Numbered from the stretch's first letter, positions 46,794-57,032 are shown. The stretch is DNA of 64,000 bases from Mesostigma viride (GCA_009746045.1 RPFO01000002.1:1497642-1561641); one strand, 5' to 3'. Program-made: numbers and translations. Notes: generated by a model not told the origin, from the sequence alone.

Positions 46794-48209
46794 GTGCCTA
46801 GCTCTTACAACATAATTCAAAATGCACATTCTACCAAAAATGAAAACGCTCGTCTTGACCCCCCTGACTTTGACGGCAGTTATACATGGCCTACCCTGCA
46901 TATATGTAAGCTCCGGGGCGCTCTTCCGTCTCAGGTCCGGCTGGCCGCCGAGGGCCACGACGAACGCATCCAGTCGGCCTTGGCGCAGCTGGTCCCGGGC
47001 CCCGACCTCCCGCCACATGCTATTCGCATTGCCTCCCTGCCTGCACGGATGGGTGGCTGCGGTCTGACTCGTGCCGCCCGGCTGGCCCCAGCAGCCTTTT
47101 TGGGCTCCGTCGCTCAGTCGTGGGCGGAAAGCTGCCGGCTCCTGCCCCTTTTGGCAACGGCAGCGCCTGACCTCCTGGACCCCAGCAGCCCTTTGCCCTT
47201 CGTCACCGCCATCCAGGAGGCCTATGCTGAGATCCAGCAGGCCTGTTCTCCCGTCCGTGCCGCTCAGGCGGTACAGCGCCACCTCCCTCGCGGCACTCCC
47301 TCGGTCGCCTCCGTTCAATCTCCCGCCGCATTCCCTGCTCGCGTCATCGATAAACACCAGAAAACCTACGCGGGTATTCTGCACACGGCTGATTGGATTG
47401 CTCTTTTCGCGGCCCTCAACGCTCAGGGACGTGCGTGGCTGTTCTCGCTTTCCTTGCGGAGTGTGGGCTCGGCGTACCTTCGTGCTCTTCCCATGGCCCC
47501 CCCATTCGCCTTGGCTCCCAGCCACTACTCGGTGGCGCTCCGGCACCAGCTATTTGCCCCGCAGCCTCTTGTTCCGGCCGGGCGGCCTTGTGGTAGCTGT
47601 GGGCAGCCGCTGGATCCCACGGGGACTCACTACCTTGCCTGCATGGGGGGCCAACAGAATCAGAATTGGTATTTGTATTTGCACACTGTCCTCCTGACGG
47701 TGGTGCTCGCCATGATTCGGTCGGTTTTCCCCCACGCGAACATCCGGTCCGAGGATGCGGATGGCGCTGCCTTCTATTCCCCCAACCACCGGCCTGACAT
47801 CGTGGTGCTGGACTTTGAGGGGGGTGGCCGGCATCTGCTTATTGACGTTTCGGTGGCGCGGCCCTTGGCTCTTAGCCACGTGGCTGGGGCCTCCCTCACG
47901 GCAGGTTACACGGCGGACCGGGCGGAGCGGGCCAAGCTCCTGGCCTACGGCGACGTCGGGCACCATCGTGTGGTGCCCTTTGTCCTGGAGGAGTTTGGGG
48001 CCATGGGGCCCCTGACCTCCGCCTTCTTCAAGGAGTGTTGCCGGCTCCGGGAGGACCGGCTGGACCTGGAGGGCCAGCGGGCCCCATGGTCGGCGCGGAC
48101 CTGGACGTCATATTGGCGTCAGCGCTTGTCGGTGGCGCTGACTCGGGCCATGGCTGACATCATGCTCCGCCGTACGCGGGCTGATTTTGCGGCGCAGCAG
48201 GGCTATTAG
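46794..48209 (+). CDS. LINE 3' fragment: thumb, zinc knuckle and restriction-like endonuclease, frame intact
   Basis: This 471-residue frame lacks the RT core but keeps the downstream region. MGGCGLTRAARLAPAAFLG comes about residue 83-101, then CGSCGQPLDPTGTHYLAC (C-x2-C-x8-H-x4-C knuckle), then NHRPDIVVLDFEGGG and HLLIDVSVARPLALS of the restriction-like nuclease, and a C-terminal W-rich segment (WSARTWTSYWRQRL). It matches the dead LINE at 30.1-31.6 kb along its length. The start ATG and first ~35 residues lie in non-LINE sequence, so the 5' truncation point is near 46905. 5' truncation is normal for LINE insertions. The uninterrupted frame in such a fragment is worth noting. Frame use and GC content differ sharply from the surrounding PLV and TTAA element. 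Confidence 0.78.
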   Translation: MPSSYNIIQNAHSTKNENARLDPPDFDGSYTWPTLHICKLRGALPSQVRLAAEGHDERIQSALAQLVPGPDLPPHAIRIASLPARMGGCGLTRAARLAPAAFLGSVAQSWAESCRLLPLLATAAPDLLDPSSPLPFVTAIQEAYAEIQQACSPVRAAQAVQRHLPRGTPSVASVQSPAAFPARVIDKHQKTYAGILHTADWIALFAALNAQGRAWLFSLSLRSVGSAYLRALPMAPPFALAPSHYSVALRHQLFAPQPLVPAGRPCGSCGQPLDPTGTHYLACMGGQQNQNWYLYLHTVLLTVVLAMIRSVFPHANIRSEDADGAAFYSPNHRPDIVVLDFEGGGRHLLIDVSVARPLALSHVAGASLTAGYTADRAERAKLLAYGDVGHHRVVPFVLEEFGAMGPLTSAFFKECCRLREDRLDLEGQRAPWSARTWTSYWRQRLSVALTRAMADIMLRRTRADFAAQQGY

Positions 48210-48508
48210 GTTCCTCCCGTTAGGCGTTTCCATTGGTCTTATCGTAGTATAGAGCTTTGACATGGCTCTGTATATAGGTTTATAGCTGGGCGTTTGCTTT
48301 GGTTTGAGTGATTTCACTCTGCTGTAAGTAATTATATTTTTAATATATATGTAAGGTTGTGTATATACCAACCCGAAGGGCAACTCATGGACATGCTTGG
48401 CCCCCAAGGACAGCCATTGGATATGGGTGGGTTGGATGGCATCTGGTTTGCAAAATTGTGAAGTTACAGCCGATGCATCGGCAGTATTTCTGCCCATTTA
48501 GGGGTTAA

Positions 48509-49024
48509 GTGCCCGGATGTTCAATACGGCGTGCAAATGAACGATTATACTGCCAAAATATACGGGATTCTACCAGCTCGTCAGTCGGTGAGGAAGTTTT
48601 ATGTAAGACTTGGATTTTCAAACACCAAGTTGAGCAACGATCCGTTGCTTATCAGCGTAGTCGTCGGAGAATCGTGGACTGGTGGTTTTTCTACAACGAC
48701 AATATCAAAATCCTCGTCGTACGTTGACATAACCTGTGATCATATTTCACTGGTTGATCCTCCAGTTACTGGTATGATCCATTTGGCGACCGTGACGTTC
48801 CAGGTATTAGATCCAACTGTATCTGGCCCGAGCCCGCTTTTATTTGCTTCCAGCCTAAGCTACTATTATGGATCAAACCTGTCGTCGATCGGCGGCAATC
48901 ACGGGATGGACGTGGCCCTGTATGAAGATGTCCGAGAGACTCGACGTATATCCCATACAATATTGGAAGCAGATTCTTTGGTCGGTCTGAGGCAGCCCAT
49001 ATACGACTACCCGCTTCCGCAATT
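48509..49024 (+). pseudogene. Continuation of PLV structural region
   Basis: Directly after the TTAA element, a Thr/Ser-rich beta-type frame (KIYGILPARQSV, SVVVGESWTGG, VTGMIHLATVTFQV) runs to about 48905, and a further segment (LRQPIYDYPLPQFWHGAPV) precedes the capsid frame. The first part probably belongs to the same structural region as 42951-45361. The second may be the leading part of the capsid gene. Boundaries are uncertain and the region is broken. Confidence 0.5.
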
Positions 49025-50254
49025 TTGGCACGGCGCCCCTGTGGCCGTGATGTCCTTCCACGACCCGGCAACGCAATCGGAGACAAACAAGGGTCCGTGG
49101 TCGCGGTTCGCCTGCCCACGTCCGGGTTCGTGGACTTGCATTCCTTCGCCATGTTTTTCACGGGGACGCCGACGACCACGGCGGGGTTCGCGAAGTTCCC
49201 CGCGTACACGTCCTCTATCATCAGGCGCCTCGAGGTGCTGGCAGGAGGGCAGACCGTCGATAGCATCAACGACTACTCCCAGCTGTTCCATACTCTTCTC
49301 TCGGTGCACGGCGGTGTCGAGTACAACCTCGCGCAGGCTCCTGCTGGTTGGTCGAAGAATAGCAACACCGTCACCGCCGACGTGGCTGGCGCTCTTTCGA
49401 ACAACGTGAAGGCGAACACAGCAGTGGACGGCGTCATCGACCACTTTTTAGGATTCTTGAGCGGCGAGCCTCGGATCGTGGATCTGAGTCTCTTCCCTCC
49501 CATCGAGATCCGAATCACACTCATGGACGGAGGGGTGATGCTCCCTAGCGTGGCGCAGGCAGCCGCACCAGGCGATGGCATCGTGGCCGTTGCAGCAGCG
49601 ACAGGTGTTGGTTTCGAACTGAGCAACATCCACTTTAGCGTCGACACGTACAGGTTCCAAGAGGATATCGTGGGCCAGATTTTCTCGTCCAGGCTTGCCG
49701 AGGGTGGAACTCTCTCCTTCAAGTGGCGGACGTGGCAGTCCACCAAACAGTCGCTCGGGACTCGCACTCCCTATGCCATCAAGGCGTCGCTGTCTTCCGC
49801 GTCCGCCAGCAAACTCCTGGCGATTCAGGTTGCTGCCGGCGCGGACGTGACCAACGCATCTGGCAATACGATGTTCAATCACATCGCGGATGGTATGACT
49901 TCCTACCAATACGACATCAACGGATCCAACCTAGCGCCTGGATACCGTACGAACGCAACCGAGGCGTGGATCAATCTGTTGTCCGCGTTCGGTGACCAGT
50001 GGAATGTCTTGTCCTGTGTTCGGGAGGGTATGACTCCCACCACGTGGCTAAACAACAACTTCACGATGGCGTGTCACCTTAATATGCCGTGTGCCGGTCC
50101 AGAGTACATGAGCGGCCTTGACCTTCGTGGCACGGCATCGGTGGTCACGCTGCGAGTCGAGAAGGGAGCGACGGACTGCATTTCCTACATCTTCACGGAG
50201 TGCGAATCAAAGATGGACATCGCTGCAGGCAGGCAGGCAGCCGTGTACCTCTAA
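49025..50254 (+). CDS. PLV major capsid protein (double jelly-roll type)
   Basis: The 409-residue frame has the features of PLV major capsid proteins: FVDLHSFAMFFTGTPTT, then FPAYTSSIIRRLEVLAGGQT and VDSINDYSQLFHTLLSV near the start, and a conserved late stretch FTMACHLNMPCAGPEYMSG. Alternating beta-type hydrophobic patterns and many Gly/Thr/Ala residues fit two jelly rolls. It would form the capsomers of an icosahedral shell. The first ~20 residues (MARRPCGRDVLPRPGN) look unlike capsid sequence, so the true N-terminus is uncertain; the rest looks uninterrupted. The family call is by recollection of motif pattern, not by a search. Confidence 0.78.
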   Translation: MARRPCGRDVLPRPGNAIGDKQGSVVAVRLPTSGFVDLHSFAMFFTGTPTTTAGFAKFPAYTSSIIRRLEVLAGGQTVDSINDYSQLFHTLLSVHGGVEYNLAQAPAGWSKNSNTVTADVAGALSNNVKANTAVDGVIDHFLGFLSGEPRIVDLSLFPPIEIRITLMDGGVMLPSVAQAAAPGDGIVAVAAATGVGFELSNIHFSVDTYRFQEDIVGQIFSSRLAEGGTLSFKWRTWQSTKQSLGTRTPYAIKASLSSASASKLLAIQVAAGADVTNASGNTMFNHIADGMTSYQYDINGSNLAPGYRTNATEAWINLLSAFGDQWNVLSCVREGMTPTTWLNNNFTMACHLNMPCAGPEYMSGLDLRGTASVVTLRVEKGATDCISYIFTECESKMDIAAGRQAAVYL

Positions 50255-50472
50255 AAAATATATATGTGTCTAGTGACAAACGATGGACTACTTTCGAGAC
50301 CCTAGCATCACAGCTAATCCGTTTAACAGGTTGAAGTTGATTTTTGACATCCCAGAAATGGCAGATTCTGGTTTGTCCATGACAGTTCCCGTAAGGCAGG
50401 CACTTCCCCTTCTCCCCACCTTCAAATACCCGCTACCAAATCCAAAAAAATAACGATGACTAGTCTATACAA

Positions 50473-52176
50473 ATGTTGTTGGATAGTGGTATATGCCCCG
50501 CTCTTTTATATAAACGCCGCGTTCCTAGTACCTCGGTCACGGTCGGGGTATCAACAGTGGACCTTACACCATCGGATGTCCCCGTTCTCGTTATGGCGAC
50601 ATTCAATGAAGACGTCACGGGTTTTGATCTATCAGACATTGACGTGACAAACGGAACGGCAGTCGACCTATTTTTAGGTGCACCGGCGACGTACTTTTTT
50701 GACATAACAAATATCACAGGTTCGATCCCAACCACGGTTTCCGTGAAAGAAAATAAGGTAACAGGGGTGTCTGGGGCGTACAACGAAGAATCTAATCTGT
50801 TATCATTTACATACACCCCTCCCCCCACCGCCGTCACGCTTGCTACAACGGCAGGGACGTATCCAATCACAAGCCCCGTCACAATGGATGTCACATTTGA
50901 CAAACCCGTGACCGGGTTTGGTAGCGGGGACATCTACGTGAACAACGGAACAGTGTCGTCGGTAACCGGTACCGGGGCATCATACCGGCCAGTTCGCAGT
51001 GACACCGACCACTCCATACTCCCAGACGACCGTGAGGGTGGTCGATGGCACGACGGTAGGCGAATTCGGGGTCACAAACGCCGAGTCCAACACGGTCGCG
51101 TTCACCTACTCCCCTCCGCCTACAGTCACCCTCGCGACTTCGGCCGGGGCAACACCGTCCACGAGCCCAGTCGGCGTGACGGCCACCTTCAGCCGGTCAG
51201 TCACTGGTTTCGCGCTCGGGGACGTCGTCGTTACCAACGGGACGGCGTCCAACTTGGTGCAGGTAAACGCGGCCTTTTACACGTTCGACGTGTCAGGAAC
51301 CTCGAACACGTTGACGACCGTCAGCGTGGGTTCCAACGCGGCGACGGACTCCGTGTCGGGTGGGAACTCGGCGTCTAACTCTCTTACTTTTACGTATACA
51401 CCAGGTTACAACCCCGCAACAGACCCCAATTTGTTCGCGTGGTACGATCCGTCCGACAGCGCCACGGTGTTCAGCGACACGTCGGGCACAACCCAGCAAA
51501 ACACGACAGGTGGGAACGTGATGCGCGTGAACGACAAGGGGCCGAACGGGTACCACGTGACGCAGGCAACTTCCGCCAAGTGCCCGACACTGGATACGGC
51601 GGAGCTGAACTCGAAACGGTCCCTCCGTTTTATTAACTCGCGGTCTGGCTTGTTGGAGTCCGTGAACAATTTCTGGAATGCGGTCGGGGTAAGTGCGAGT
51701 GTTTTTATAGTCGCCAAACAGCTAACGACTGCAACGTATCCAGAAATAGGGAGTTTTACGGGTATTAGAGGTTATATGCTTGGATCGTCGAACGGCATTG
51801 TTACCTCATGTCTTATCAGTCACAGGCACAGACCGTTATCCTCTTCGCTCCCGGTTCTGTATACGAAACCGTGAGCACCAGGGCTCAGTTCTTTGATAAT
51901 AATACACACGTTCTGGCGCTTTCATGCAACAGCAGTACAAACGCCTTTCTCACCCGCTTCGACGGACGAGCTGGCTATGACAGAATAGGTTCGGACCCTA
52001 TACTTGGTTCAGGGAATCTTTCTATTGGAGGAGACTCGGCCAACGCGAGTCGTGCTTTTGATGGGTGGATTGGCGAGATCCTTATCTACAACACCGCCAA
52101 AACGTCAGCGGAGCTTGAGGTGATACGCGGCTACCTCGCAGCCAAGTGGGGGGCACCGTTAACTCCTCCAACATAG
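50473..52176 (+). pseudogene. PLV fibre with Ig-like repeats and LamG-type head (fossil)
   Basis: Three or so copies of a bacterial-Ig-like repeat (VTGFDLSDIDVTNGTAVDL, VTGFGSGDIYVNNGTVSSV, VTGFALGDVVVTNGTASNL) are followed by a concanavalin/LamG-like domain (LFAWYDPSDSATVFSDTSG ... FDGWIGEILIYNTAKTSAE ... LAAKWG). Such stalk-plus-lectin proteins act as adhesion fibres in many phages and viruses, and here would bind the algal host surface; that is inference. The region does not read as one frame. Confidence 0.7.
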
Positions 52177-52214
52177 GCCTCTATAACTAAATATCTATCC
52201 ATATCATGTAAGCA

Positions 52215-52727
52215 ATGGACTATCCAAATTATTACCAGATAGTACTTGACAGCGAGGCCTCATCGAGTGACAGTGACGTCGAGAACGCGGTATTTCGTTT
52301 TAAAATTAAGCCAGATCCGAGTGCTCCCATCATCGACGGGGATTGGAGAGGCGGGCTTCACTTTGCATCCATTGCAGGGATCGAAAGCACCCCCCCTCAC
52401 GTGCTCATTGGCTTGGTATCCCCCAGTTTCTTGGGTGGTGAGCACAATTTGGACCAGGGGGTTGTGCTGGGATCAGAAATATGCAAAAAAGCAACAGCAA
52501 CCACGACCACTTTCGACTATTCTTTGATCAATGATCACGCATATTTCAATTTGAGGAATCCACATCTCTTTAGGAACGGAGGCATTCTGGAGATAAGGTT
52601 GGCCCACATAGATAGGGACGTAGGAGACACGGAATATCAAAACGTTGCTGCATATGAATCTTTCGTCTGCGTGTTACAATTTGAGAGGGTGCGAGGTTTT
52701 ACTAAATGCAAATGTCACGGTAAGTAA
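52215..52727 (+). CDS. PLV small structural-type protein, unknown
   Basis: The 170-residue frame starts MDYPNYYQIVLDSEASSSD and has beta-type patterns (AVFRFKIKPDPS, GLHFASIAGIE, FVCVLQFERVRGF). A conserved-looking YQIVLDS opening and its place two genes after the capsid gene suggest a minor capsid or penton-type protein, but no motif proves it. A further stretch to about 52925 in another register may belong with it. Confidence 0.5.
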   Translation: MDYPNYYQIVLDSEASSSDSDVENAVFRFKIKPDPSAPIIDGDWRGGLHFASIAGIESTPPHVLIGLVSPSFLGGEHNLDQGVVLGSEICKKATATTTTFDYSLINDHAYFNLRNPHLFRNGGILEIRLAHIDRDVGDTEYQNVAAYESFVCVLQFERVRGFTKCKCHGK

Positions 52728-53075
52728 TTTCTGTGCATTATACGACAATATGTATGGGTGGATGCCTTGGAAAATTCACATTGGTGGACACCTGGAGAAT
52801 TCGTTCAGGCGTATGAGAAACGACCCCGAGTACGCGCGAGCTTACGAGTCCGTTTACCTGAATTCACGTCCCAGAACTCGCCACGTGGTAGAGGCCACTC
52901 TGGACTTGCATCACTGCAAATTTTAGCCAAGTTCGACACTTGTGCAAGTCTCGCCACCTTCGCGCCCTGTCCAGGCCGTGCCAGCAGACGTAACGGACCT
53001 TTGCACACGGTGCACAAATAGGCAAAATCACGTACAAGTCACGCATCTCACGTTACAAGCCCTCTGCCGGTAGCC

Positions 53076-53651
53076 ATGGCTTCCCGACACGCAGGGCCCT
53101 GCGAGAAGGCGTTGGCCACGCTTGGAAAATACCTCGATAGTCTCGAGGACGGCCAGACAAAGATATCGGACCAACTCTCCTACCTGACGCATCAGGTCTC
53201 CCTCTTGTCCGGGGCACCCGGTGCTGTTGGAGGCACCGGACCTACCTGCGAGGTTCTCAAGATTCACGACGCCGGATATGACGATGTCGACCGCAAGACG
53301 CCCAAAATTTGCGTCGAGTGGGTCTACGAGAGGAACGCGGCAAGGCCGAGGAAGGTCGAGGACCGATGTGAGTGGATTCGCCTCGACCAAGCCGACGGAT
53401 GCGTTAAGATGGTCGACGAATTCGTCGATGGCTTCTCCAAGTCCAAGCGCCAGCCAGGCATTGCCCCCGTTACCCTCTACAAGGCATGGGAGGAGGCAAA
53501 GAAGGGTTTCGAGGACGCAAAGACCGCCACTTCCCATGGCAGGAAGAGGAGCCGCGAGGAAGCGTCAAACTCCCACGGCCATGTCGACAAGAGGAAGACC
53601 GGCTCGAACGTTGTGAAGAGCCAGACTGGAAACTCCAAGGACAAGGAGTAG
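53076..53651 (+). CDS. PLV 191-residue protein, unknown
   Basis: It begins MASRHAGPCEKALATLGKYL and is helical in its first third (heptads ending at SLLSG). A central mixed alpha/beta part (DVDRKTPKICVEWVYERN, CEWIRLDQADGCVKMVDEF) follows, then a basic, Ser/Lys-rich tail (GRKRSREE, HVDKRKTGSN) with nuclear-localisation character. It is the last gene before the right terminal repeat and reads uninterrupted. No family recognised. Confidence 0.6.
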   Translation: MASRHAGPCEKALATLGKYLDSLEDGQTKISDQLSYLTHQVSLLSGAPGAVGGTGPTCEVLKIHDAGYDDVDRKTPKICVEWVYERNAARPRKVEDRCEWIRLDQADGCVKMVDEFVDGFSKSKRQPGIAPVTLYKAWEEAKKGFEDAKTATSHGRKRSREEASNSHGHVDKRKTGSNVVKSQTGNSKDKE

Positions 53652-53931
53652 AGTGTCGTCTTGTTGACGACGGCAACGAGCTTGCCATTTCGCTCTTGTT
53701 GAGCTGATAACGAATCTGAACGTGATATAAATTTTAATGAATTCGTTTATGCAGTATACAACGCGTCAATGCATGCTGAAAACAATTTTCATTCGTCTCG
53801 AAATGCAGTTCTAACTATGGGGTAAACATCCAGAGTAAACCTCTCATGCATCGACACAGGTCGTATGGGATTCTTGCATAGGTCGTATGAGTTTCCAGAG
53901 TAATATATCCCTAACACTCTGCACACCCCGC

Positions 53932-54684
53932 CGCGCGGCCCTCGCCGCCTCCCTCACCATGCGAGGACATGGCGAAAAATTGGGCGTTCTTTTTCTTAAG
54001 AGTAAGTACGTGCAATTTTTCGCCACAACCAACAACCCACGCCAACCCCAGCGCCGGCCAGTGGGGGGAGGTGGCGAAAAATTGGGCGTTCTTAATCTTA
54101 AGAATAAGTACGTGCAATTTTTCGCCATCACTCTCACACCTTGACAAAACACCTCCTATGACCCCGCGCCAAGGGGTGGCGGGGTGGCGAAAAATTGGGC
54201 GTTCTTAATCTTAAGAGTAAGTACGTGCAATTTTTCGCCATCACTCTCACACCTTGACAAACACCCCTATGACCCGCGCCAAGGGGTGGCAGGGTGGCGA
54301 AAAATTGGGCGTTCTTAATCTTAAGAGTAAGTACGTGCAATTTTTCGCCATCCTTGTCACACCCCCAACACACCATCACAACTGCCGGGGTGGTGACAGA
54401 TGCCAGCCTAAATGTCACAACCTGGTGAGCAGTGCCCCCTCATAGGCCATGGGGTCAAGGAAAGTCTGGAGACGGGTTTGGGTTCAGGGTTTAGGTTTTA
54501 GCTAGGGTGAGACCCCATCCTAGGCCGCGGTCACTATAGGGTCACTATAGGGGTGGCAGATGCCAGCATAAGGGTGGTGCACATTTGCTAGTCGCGATGA
54601 CGGAATGATGACGGAATGATGATGGAAGATAATTAATTAATTAATTAATTAATTAATTAATTAATTAATTAATTAATTAATTAA
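53932..54684 (-). repeat. PLV right terminal inverted repeat
   Basis: This is the inverted copy of 35243-35966, with the same four quasi-palindromic units (near 53968, 54072, 54184 and 54294). Differences seen are mainly lengths of short homopolymers and a longer TTAA run (about 13 units at 54630-54684 against three or four at the left end). Confidence 0.88.
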
Positions 54685-55194
54685 TATCCAGCACCCATAT
54701 GTAAAGAATATTGTATTCATCCTGTCATGGGACTACGTGCGTAGACCAATCAAACCTGATCGTAGGTACTCAACTCTATCAGATCTCAGTTCCTGAAAGG
54801 CCGCCGGGTCCAGTACGTCAAGAGTCCTAATATAGACCAACGGTAACCCATGTACGTGGGCCATGCATGCATCATGGCCGATGTTCCGCTTCCAGGCCTG
54901 CGTGATGATTCTCCTTCCGTAGGTGATCACTCATTGAACTCGAAGTATCAATCAATTGAAATGTAGTAAAGCCCCGCATGTAGTAAAGCTATACCTAGCA
55001 TATTGAGAAATCGTAAGAAAAAATAGGGGGGGCGGTAAATAGGGAATACAGTATGGGGAATCACCCGCGGTACAATTGACTGTTGTCACCATGTCATGAT
55101 GTGCGAGCAAATGTGCTATTGGCAGTCTGTTTTCTGTTCGTGAATGTTTGTCAGGCATCGTAGGCGACTGTGGGCACTGCTTGCTAGGCCGGAC
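54685..55194. other. Gap between PLV and second copia-type element
   Basis: About 500 bp of AT-richer sequence with no supported gene or repeat. Confidence 0.5.
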
Positions 55195-55819
55195 TGTTAA
55201 AATAAAACATTCAGCTGGAATCGGAGTAAAGTTACGGTCTTGAAGACCTTCACACTTACACAGTAAACACACACACAAAACGTACACGACACACAATGAC
55301 CGACAAGTGAGGACGGATGGAGTGTTGATTGCATGAACGGTACTTGGAATTAGAAAGTTAGTTTACTGTTATACTAAACGGAAGATTCTGTAGATTCCGT
55401 GTTCGAATTCAGAGTGAACCTACGAGCTCCAGATGTCAACACACAAAGTACTATGTACGAATGAGCTCCAGGTGGCAAACACACAATAACGCAACTAAAG
55501 AATCTATAACGCAAGTAAAGAATCTAGACTAACAGTATTTACAGGTTGCCATTTGGCATATATACAATATATACACTTGAGATTCTTGCGAGAAGATTCC
55601 TGCGAGGAACAGCTAGGGAATCTTTACGGATTGTACAAGTACAGATGTGATATGCTTAGTAGTACGTTCTGTTTTGCCAACGATTCGGGTAACCTAATAG
55701 TAATATCCCATTACCGCCAACGGTACCCTATATAAAACACTAGTGCTAGACGCCTAATAGTAATTTCCCATTACTGCCAACGGCGTCCTATTCATGGGGT
55801 CAGTGTATGATTCCAAACA
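55195..55819 (-). repeat. LTR (left) of the Gag-only copia-type element
   Basis: A 625-bp repeat with TG...CA ends, partner of 59781-60395. Confidence 0.85.
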
Positions 55820-56102
55820 CCCCCCTTACTACTGACAGCATGATAACAGGGTGACCTGCTACTGTGCAGGACCAATGCACCCTTTACAGTTTACATGTGT
55901 GGGGCAAAACAGACACCCCCCTTGCCCGACACAGGTGGGCATTCTCAGAAATGGCTAAGGTGGCCAGCCACTAGGACTGGAAAAGCGCACCTGAGGGAAC
56001 TAGAAGAGCACAGTTACTGTAAAAGGAAGTTGGTTGATCAGGCCAGTACCCATTGAGTAACGTAGCAAACAAGTTCAGGGGACCACAGCCTCCCAGGCCA
56101 GG

Positions 56103-57032
56103 TCAGAAACCATAAAACAGAGGTACATCACTGGCGTTCACGTCAGAAGAAGCCTGTGGAGTACCAGGAGTGTCCGTGGGGTGGGGGCCCTCCGTGAGAT
56201 GAGCCCGAGGCGTGGAGCCCATGGGTGCCCTGGCGCGGCGCAAGGCGGGGTAGAGTTCCCAGCAATGGGACTCAACATGTCCAGGACGTTTGCAGTGCTT
56301 GCAGAGGAGGTTTGACTTAGGCCTGGTTACATATGCCACGCCAGAGTGGTCGACCGTGTCAGAGGTGCTGGCAGGTGGCGTGCTGCGGGAACCAGTGGAG
56401 GGCGTGCCTAGGGCAGCCTTCTGCATCTTGAGGCGGTCTTCCGCAAGGAAGATGGCGGCTCGATAGTCGGCCAGTGAGCAGGTCTTGGGGAGACCTATGG
56501 CCGCCAGGATAGGATGCAGTTCAGGAAGAAGGCTGTCCTGGTTGTTGTCTCTGAACACGCCAGCGGTCATCTCGCCGGTCAGGGACAAGTACTGCAACCA
56601 CTTGGTGTGGTTGCCAGTCCAGTAGTCTCCTACTGTTTGGCCCTGTTGCTGTTTCTGGGCTTGCAGTTGCCGGCGGAGATCATTCAGGAAGGAGACAGTG
56701 TGTTCCGGCTGCTCACAGTGCTCGCAGATCCACTTCCAGGCGGCGCTGCATGTGCGCTCCTCCAGTTGGGCGATCCCCAGGAGAAGCTCTCCATCAAAAA
56801 TCAGGGTTAGCCCAGCATAGCCAGCAGCTTGGCGTTCTGGATCCAGGGTGCCATTCCCCAGGAGGTCATCCAGCATGCCCAGTCCTGCAAACATGGCACA
56901 CACTCTCACTTGAAGAGGTTTCCAGAGGCTGGGATTGGTCTCGTCATAGGGATTAGGCTGACCCAGCAGTTTGCAGACGTTGATAATCTGGGAATGCTTG
57001 ACTTTGTTCACAGCTGCCACAGTGGCCGCCAT
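56103..57032 (-). CDS. Copia-type Gag with CCHC zinc knuckle
   Basis: The 309-residue frame has a helical core typical of copia Gag (LLGQPNPYDETNPSLWKPLQ, then QQQGQTVGDYWTGNHTKWLQ and LPELHPILAAIGLP). A single knuckle CKHCKRPGHVESHC (C-x2-C-x4-H-x4-C) lies near residue 245, followed by a Pro/Thr-rich tail. Gag forms the particle that packages element RNA. The frame looks uninterrupted. No protease, integrase or RT follows. Confidence 0.8.
   Translation of the reverse strand: MAATVAAVNKVKHSQIINVCKLLGQPNPYDETNPSLWKPLQVRVCAMFAGLGMLDDLLGNGTLDPERQAAGYAGLTLIFDGELLLGIAQLEERTCSAAWKWICEHCEQPEHTVSFLNDLRRQLQAQKQQQGQTVGDYWTGNHTKWLQYLSLTGEMTAGVFRDNNQDSLLPELHPILAAIGLPKTCSLADYRAAIFLAEDRLKMQKAALGTPSTGSRSTPPASTSDTVDHSGVAYVTRPKSNLLCKHCKRPGHVESHCWELYPALRRARAPMGSTPRAHLTEGPHPTDTPGTPQASSDVNASDVPLFYGF

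Larger units (their letters stand above)
45366..48504. mobile_element. TTAA-flanked DNA element (piggyBac-like ends) nested in the PLV
   Basis: The ends are perfect inverted repeats CCCCTAAATGG ... CCATTTAGGGG flanked by TTAA at 45362-45365 and 48505-48508, the target signature of piggyBac-type transposons. Further inside, GTTACAGCCGA near 45410 is repeated inverted near 48465 (subterminal repeat). No transposase was recognised; the only long frame is the LINE-derived one at 46794-48209. The left 1.4 kb and right 0.3 kb are AT-richer than that frame. The element is therefore either a non-autonomous element that was itself hit by a LINE, or one that captured a LINE 3' end. Confidence 0.78.
35243..54684. 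mobile_element. Integrated Polinton-like virus (PLV), broken
   Basis: The element spans about 19.4 kb between terminal inverted repeats (about 16.3 kb without the nested TTAA element). Recognisable parts from left to right are primase-helicase, tyrosine recombinase, AT-hook protein, FtsK/HerA-type packaging ATPase and a small coiled-coil protein (all minus), then fibre-like structural genes, major capsid protein, an Ig/LamG-type fibre, a small conserved-looking protein and a coiled-coil-poor 191-residue protein (all plus). This divergent layout, capsid protein and ATPase are those of algal PLVs. The terminal repeats are nearly identical, so the insertion looks recent, but several genes are interrupted (of the order of ten breaks) and the copy is a fossil. 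Outer limits are blurred by a TTAA-repeat run at both ends; no target duplication could be read. Confidence 0.88.

Noticed and set aside
54525-54560. TCACTATAGGG occurring twice, like the core of a T7 promoter
   Set aside because: Only 11 bases match, the upstream half of the promoter is missing, and no phage polymerase is present; treated as coincidence.
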